Shown: positions 14,544 to 16,197 of the stretch, piece by piece | How the letters are laid out: the number at the start of each line of letters is the position of its first letter | Position numbering within the stretch: position 1 is the first letter of the stretch | Notes under the pieces: model-generated | Told to the model about the DNA's origin: nothing | What the model saw: the letters and a program-made list of their open reading frames with translations, nothing else | Database searches by the model: none | DNA from: Alkalibaculum bacchi | Lineage (GTDB): Bacteria; Bacillota; Clostridia; Eubacteriales; Alkalibacteraceae | DNA: 16,197 bases | Reading direction: 5' to 3' | NCBI RefSeq assembly: GCF_937875145.1 | Contig: NZ_CALNCS010000044.1 | Coordinates: 1-16,197 of the forward strand | Program-made: the position numbers and the translations under genes

Positions 14544-15161
14544 TCACCTATACAGATTATTCTCATATATATATTTTAGCACCCTTTGTGGTAGTAAATA
14601 TCGAATAGAATGTCCTTTTTTTACTCGAGATCTTATTTCTGATGAAGATACATCTATTTCTAGGGTATCAAGATTGGTAATATCTGCACCGTCGTTTTCA
14701 TTAAGCTCTCTAATCCTTCGCGTCAAACATTTACCATCGTATCCTGGTCGAAAGGTGGTCACAATTTTTAGCTTTTTTAATAAATTTTTAGCTTCTTTCC
14801 ATTGATGAATCTGAAAAATAATGTCTGCCCCTGATATAAAGTAGAAATCAGTGTCCTCATAGATTTCATCTAATTCCTTTAACGTATCAACTGTATAAGT
14901 AACCCCTTCTCGTTCCATTTCAATCGTAGAGATATCGAAATAGGGATTAGATACAATTGCTATCTTCGTCATATTATACCGATGATCTACTCCTGCATCC
15001 TCAATATCCTGTTTGTAAGGATTTGTTCCTGTTGGTATAAAAAGGACTTTATCTAATTGAAGTCGATCTCTTGCTGATTCGGCTAACAAAAGATGACCAA
15101 AATGAATCGGATTAAATGTCCCTCCTAGTATACCAACTTTTTTTCTCTCCTCTTTTTTCAC
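14544..15161 (-). CDS. nadD: Nicotinate-nucleotide adenylyltransferase
   Basis: Adenylates nicotinate mononucleotide to deamido-NAD, an essential step of NAD synthesis. It is 205 residues. The nucleotidyltransferase signature GGTFNPIHFGH is at 13-23, with the HxGH-type pair His20 and His23. ISGADIIFQIHQW follows at 109-121, and the ATP-binding SSSEIR at 172-177. The start is a GTG at 15159-15161, with AAGGAG 8 bases upstream; that site overlaps the yhbY stop codon (TAAGGAG), which suggests coupled translation. The gene order obgE-yhbY-nadD-yqeK-rsfS is standard for Firmicutes. Confidence 0.96.
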   Translation of the reverse strand: MKKEERKKVGILGGTFNPIHFGHLLLAESARDRLQLDKVLFIPTGTNPYKQDIEDAGVDHRYNMTKIAIVSNPYFDISTIEMEREGVTYTVDTLKELDEIYEDTDFYFISGADIIFQIHQWKEAKNLLKKLKIVTTFRPGYDGKCLTRRIRELNENDGADITNLDTLEIDVSSSEIRSRVKKGHSIRYLLPQRVLKYIYENNLYR

Positions 15162-15173
15162 TTGGCCTGCTCC

Positions 15174-15479
15174 TTATTTTCCTTTTGATTTAGGGAGTTC
15201 AATAATAGGTTTTGTATGATTGTGTTTATACAATACAAATTTATTTCCAATGACACAAACGATTTCTGCACTTGTAGAAATTGCCAAACTTTCTGCTACC
15301 TCTTTTACCTCTTCAAGTGAATTTTGTTGCACTTTACCTTTCACTAGTTCCCTTGCTTTTAAGGCATCTTTCGTTTGAACGATTAGATTAGGTGTAATAC
15401 CTTCCTTGCCAATGTGTACAATGTCCGGCTCATGATGAGCAAGAGATTTCAAAAAACTTCTCTGTTTACTATTTAGCAT
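15174..15479 (-). CDS. yhbY: YhbY family RNA-binding protein (CRM domain)
   Basis: Small CRS1-YhbY (CRM) domain protein of 101 residues associated with the large ribosomal subunit in other bacteria. The conserved start LNSKQRSFLKSLAH, the GKEGIT loop, the basic ALKARELVKGKV stretch and the C-terminal IGNKFVLYKHN strand are all visible. The ATG is preceded by AGGAGG at 5 bases. It lies 9 bases after obgE and 12 bases before nadD, so it is part of the same transcript. The tail KPIIELPKSKGK is basic and probably flexible. Confidence 0.95.
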   Translation of the reverse strand: MLNSKQRSFLKSLAHHEPDIVHIGKEGITPNLIVQTKDALKARELVKGKVQQNSLEEVKEVAESLAISTSAEIVCVIGNKFVLYKHNHTKPIIELPKSKGK

Positions 15480-15488
15480 CTTTTCCTC

Positions 15489-16197
15489 CTATTTAAAATA
15501 TTCAAATTCAATATCACCCATACGTACTATTTTTCCATCTTCAATCCCCAAATCTTCAAGGTCTCGAATGACACCTTTATCTCTTAATACTTTTTGGAAA
15601 TAAGCTATAGAATCGTAATCATCAAAGTTTACAGAAGTGAACAATCGCTCTACTAGTTCTCCTTCGATTACGTAATAATCATTCTCTCTTCGGACTCTGT
15701 AATCTTTCTCAAAGGTTGGGCGATATACTTTTTGTGCATCTTCTTCATTTATTTCAAAAATCGGCTCTACTTCTCCAATTTCTTTCAACAATGTAGCTGT
15801 ACGGTCTAATATCACATCAATGCCTTGATTTGTTGCAGCAGATATAACAAACACTTCAAAACCGTCTTGTATTAATTTTTCCTTCAATTCATCTAAAGTG
15901 GATAAATCTTCTACAACATCGGCTTTATTTAATGCTACAATCTGTCTTCTTTCTGACAACTTTTTATTGTGTTTTTCTAATTCTAGATTAATTTTCTTAA
16001 AATCATCATAAGGATCTCTGCCTTCAAATCCAGAAACATCTAGTATATGAATTAACAGCTTTGTTCTCTCTACGTGTCTCAAAAACTGGTGGCCTAGTCC
16101 GGCACCTTCATTGGCTCCTTCGATAATTCCAGGAATATCTGCCACTACAAAACTAGGGTAGTCCTTCCATTTAACAACGCCTAAATTAGGCACTAGT
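15489..16197 (-). CDS. obgE: GTPase Obg, C-terminal part (cut by window edge)
   Basis: Ribosome-assembly and stress GTPase. Only the C-terminal 235 or so residues are in the window; the open frame continues through the right edge (LVPNLGVVKW is internal in Obg proteins, so the GTG at 16191 is not the start). G3 is visible as DIPGIIEGANEGAG, the Obg signature; G4 is NKAD and G5 is SAA. The C-terminal OCT domain follows (VYRPTFEKDYRVRREND to the end at FEYFK). The glycine-rich Obg fold and the G1 loop lie outside. The stop is TAG, and yhbY starts 9 bases later. Confidence 0.97.
   Translation of the reverse strand, partial: LVPNLGVVKWKDYPSFVVADIPGIIEGANEGAGLGHQFLRHVERTKLLIHILDVSGFEGRDPYDDFKKINLELEKHNKKLSERRQIVALNKADVVEDLSTLDELKEKLIQDGFEVFVISAATNQGIDVILDRTATLLKEIGEVEPIFEINEEDAQKVYRPTFEKDYRVRRENDYYVIEGELVERLFTSVNFDDYDSIAYFQKVLRDKGVIRDLEDLGIEDGKIVRMGDIEFEYFK

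Noticed and set aside
15489..16193. GTG at 16191-16193 as the start of obgE
   Set aside because: The frame stays open to the window edge and the residues there (LVPNLGVV) are an internal Obg motif, so the gene simply continues outside.

Overview
The window is AT-rich chromosomal DNA from a low-GC Gram-positive bacterium of the Firmicutes, most likely a Clostridia or Tissierellia relative. Three things point there: the gene order obgE-yhbY-nadD-yqeK-rsfS-leuS, the gene order cggR-gapA-pgk-tpiA-gpmI-eno, and strong AGGAGG-type ribosome binding sites with several TTG or GTG starts. No mobile-element genes, tRNA, rRNA or CRISPR array were seen. An Illumina adapter remnant inside eno shows that this is a draft assembly with at least one artefactual join.

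Layout, right to left, because almost everything is on the minus strand. At 13.4-16.2 kb lies a ribosome-assembly and NAD-synthesis block: obgE (cut by the window edge), yhbY, nadD, yqeK and rsfS. It ends in a terminator near 13.2 kb. Next come leuS with its own strong terminator, trmL and trxB. At 8.9 kb a bidirectional terminator separates trxB from the only plus-strand gene, a second glyceraldehyde-3-phosphate dehydrogenase (7813-8856). That gene diverges from cggR. From 7.6 kb down to 0.2 kb runs the glycolytic triose operon cggR-gapA-pgk-tpiA-gpmI-eno. It has a good sigma-A promoter and a CggR-type operator just downstream of it. Together these genes take glyceraldehyde-3-phosphate to phosphoenolpyruvate. 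The divergent second GAPDH has lost the acidic NAD-selecting residue and may run the gluconeogenic, NADP(H)-linked direction.

Two glycolytic genes are broken as written. eno carries a 52-base insertion (adapter plus a short duplication), and its removal restores a 428-residue enolase. pgk carries one extra base in a run of three. Both look like sequence errors rather than biology.

The most unusual biological signal is between the genes. All but one of the co-directional gaps longer than about 100 bases, plus the stretch after eno, hold palindromic elements whose arms are built from degenerate 7-base units. One type uses YTAGTCN units, the other TAAGTTC or TACGTTC units. Several share a central hairpin of the form ACC-NNN-GGT. 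Some arms reach into the stop codons of the upstream genes (trmL, rsfS). They look like a dispersed, MITE-like or REP-like family that also supplies terminator or processing hairpins.
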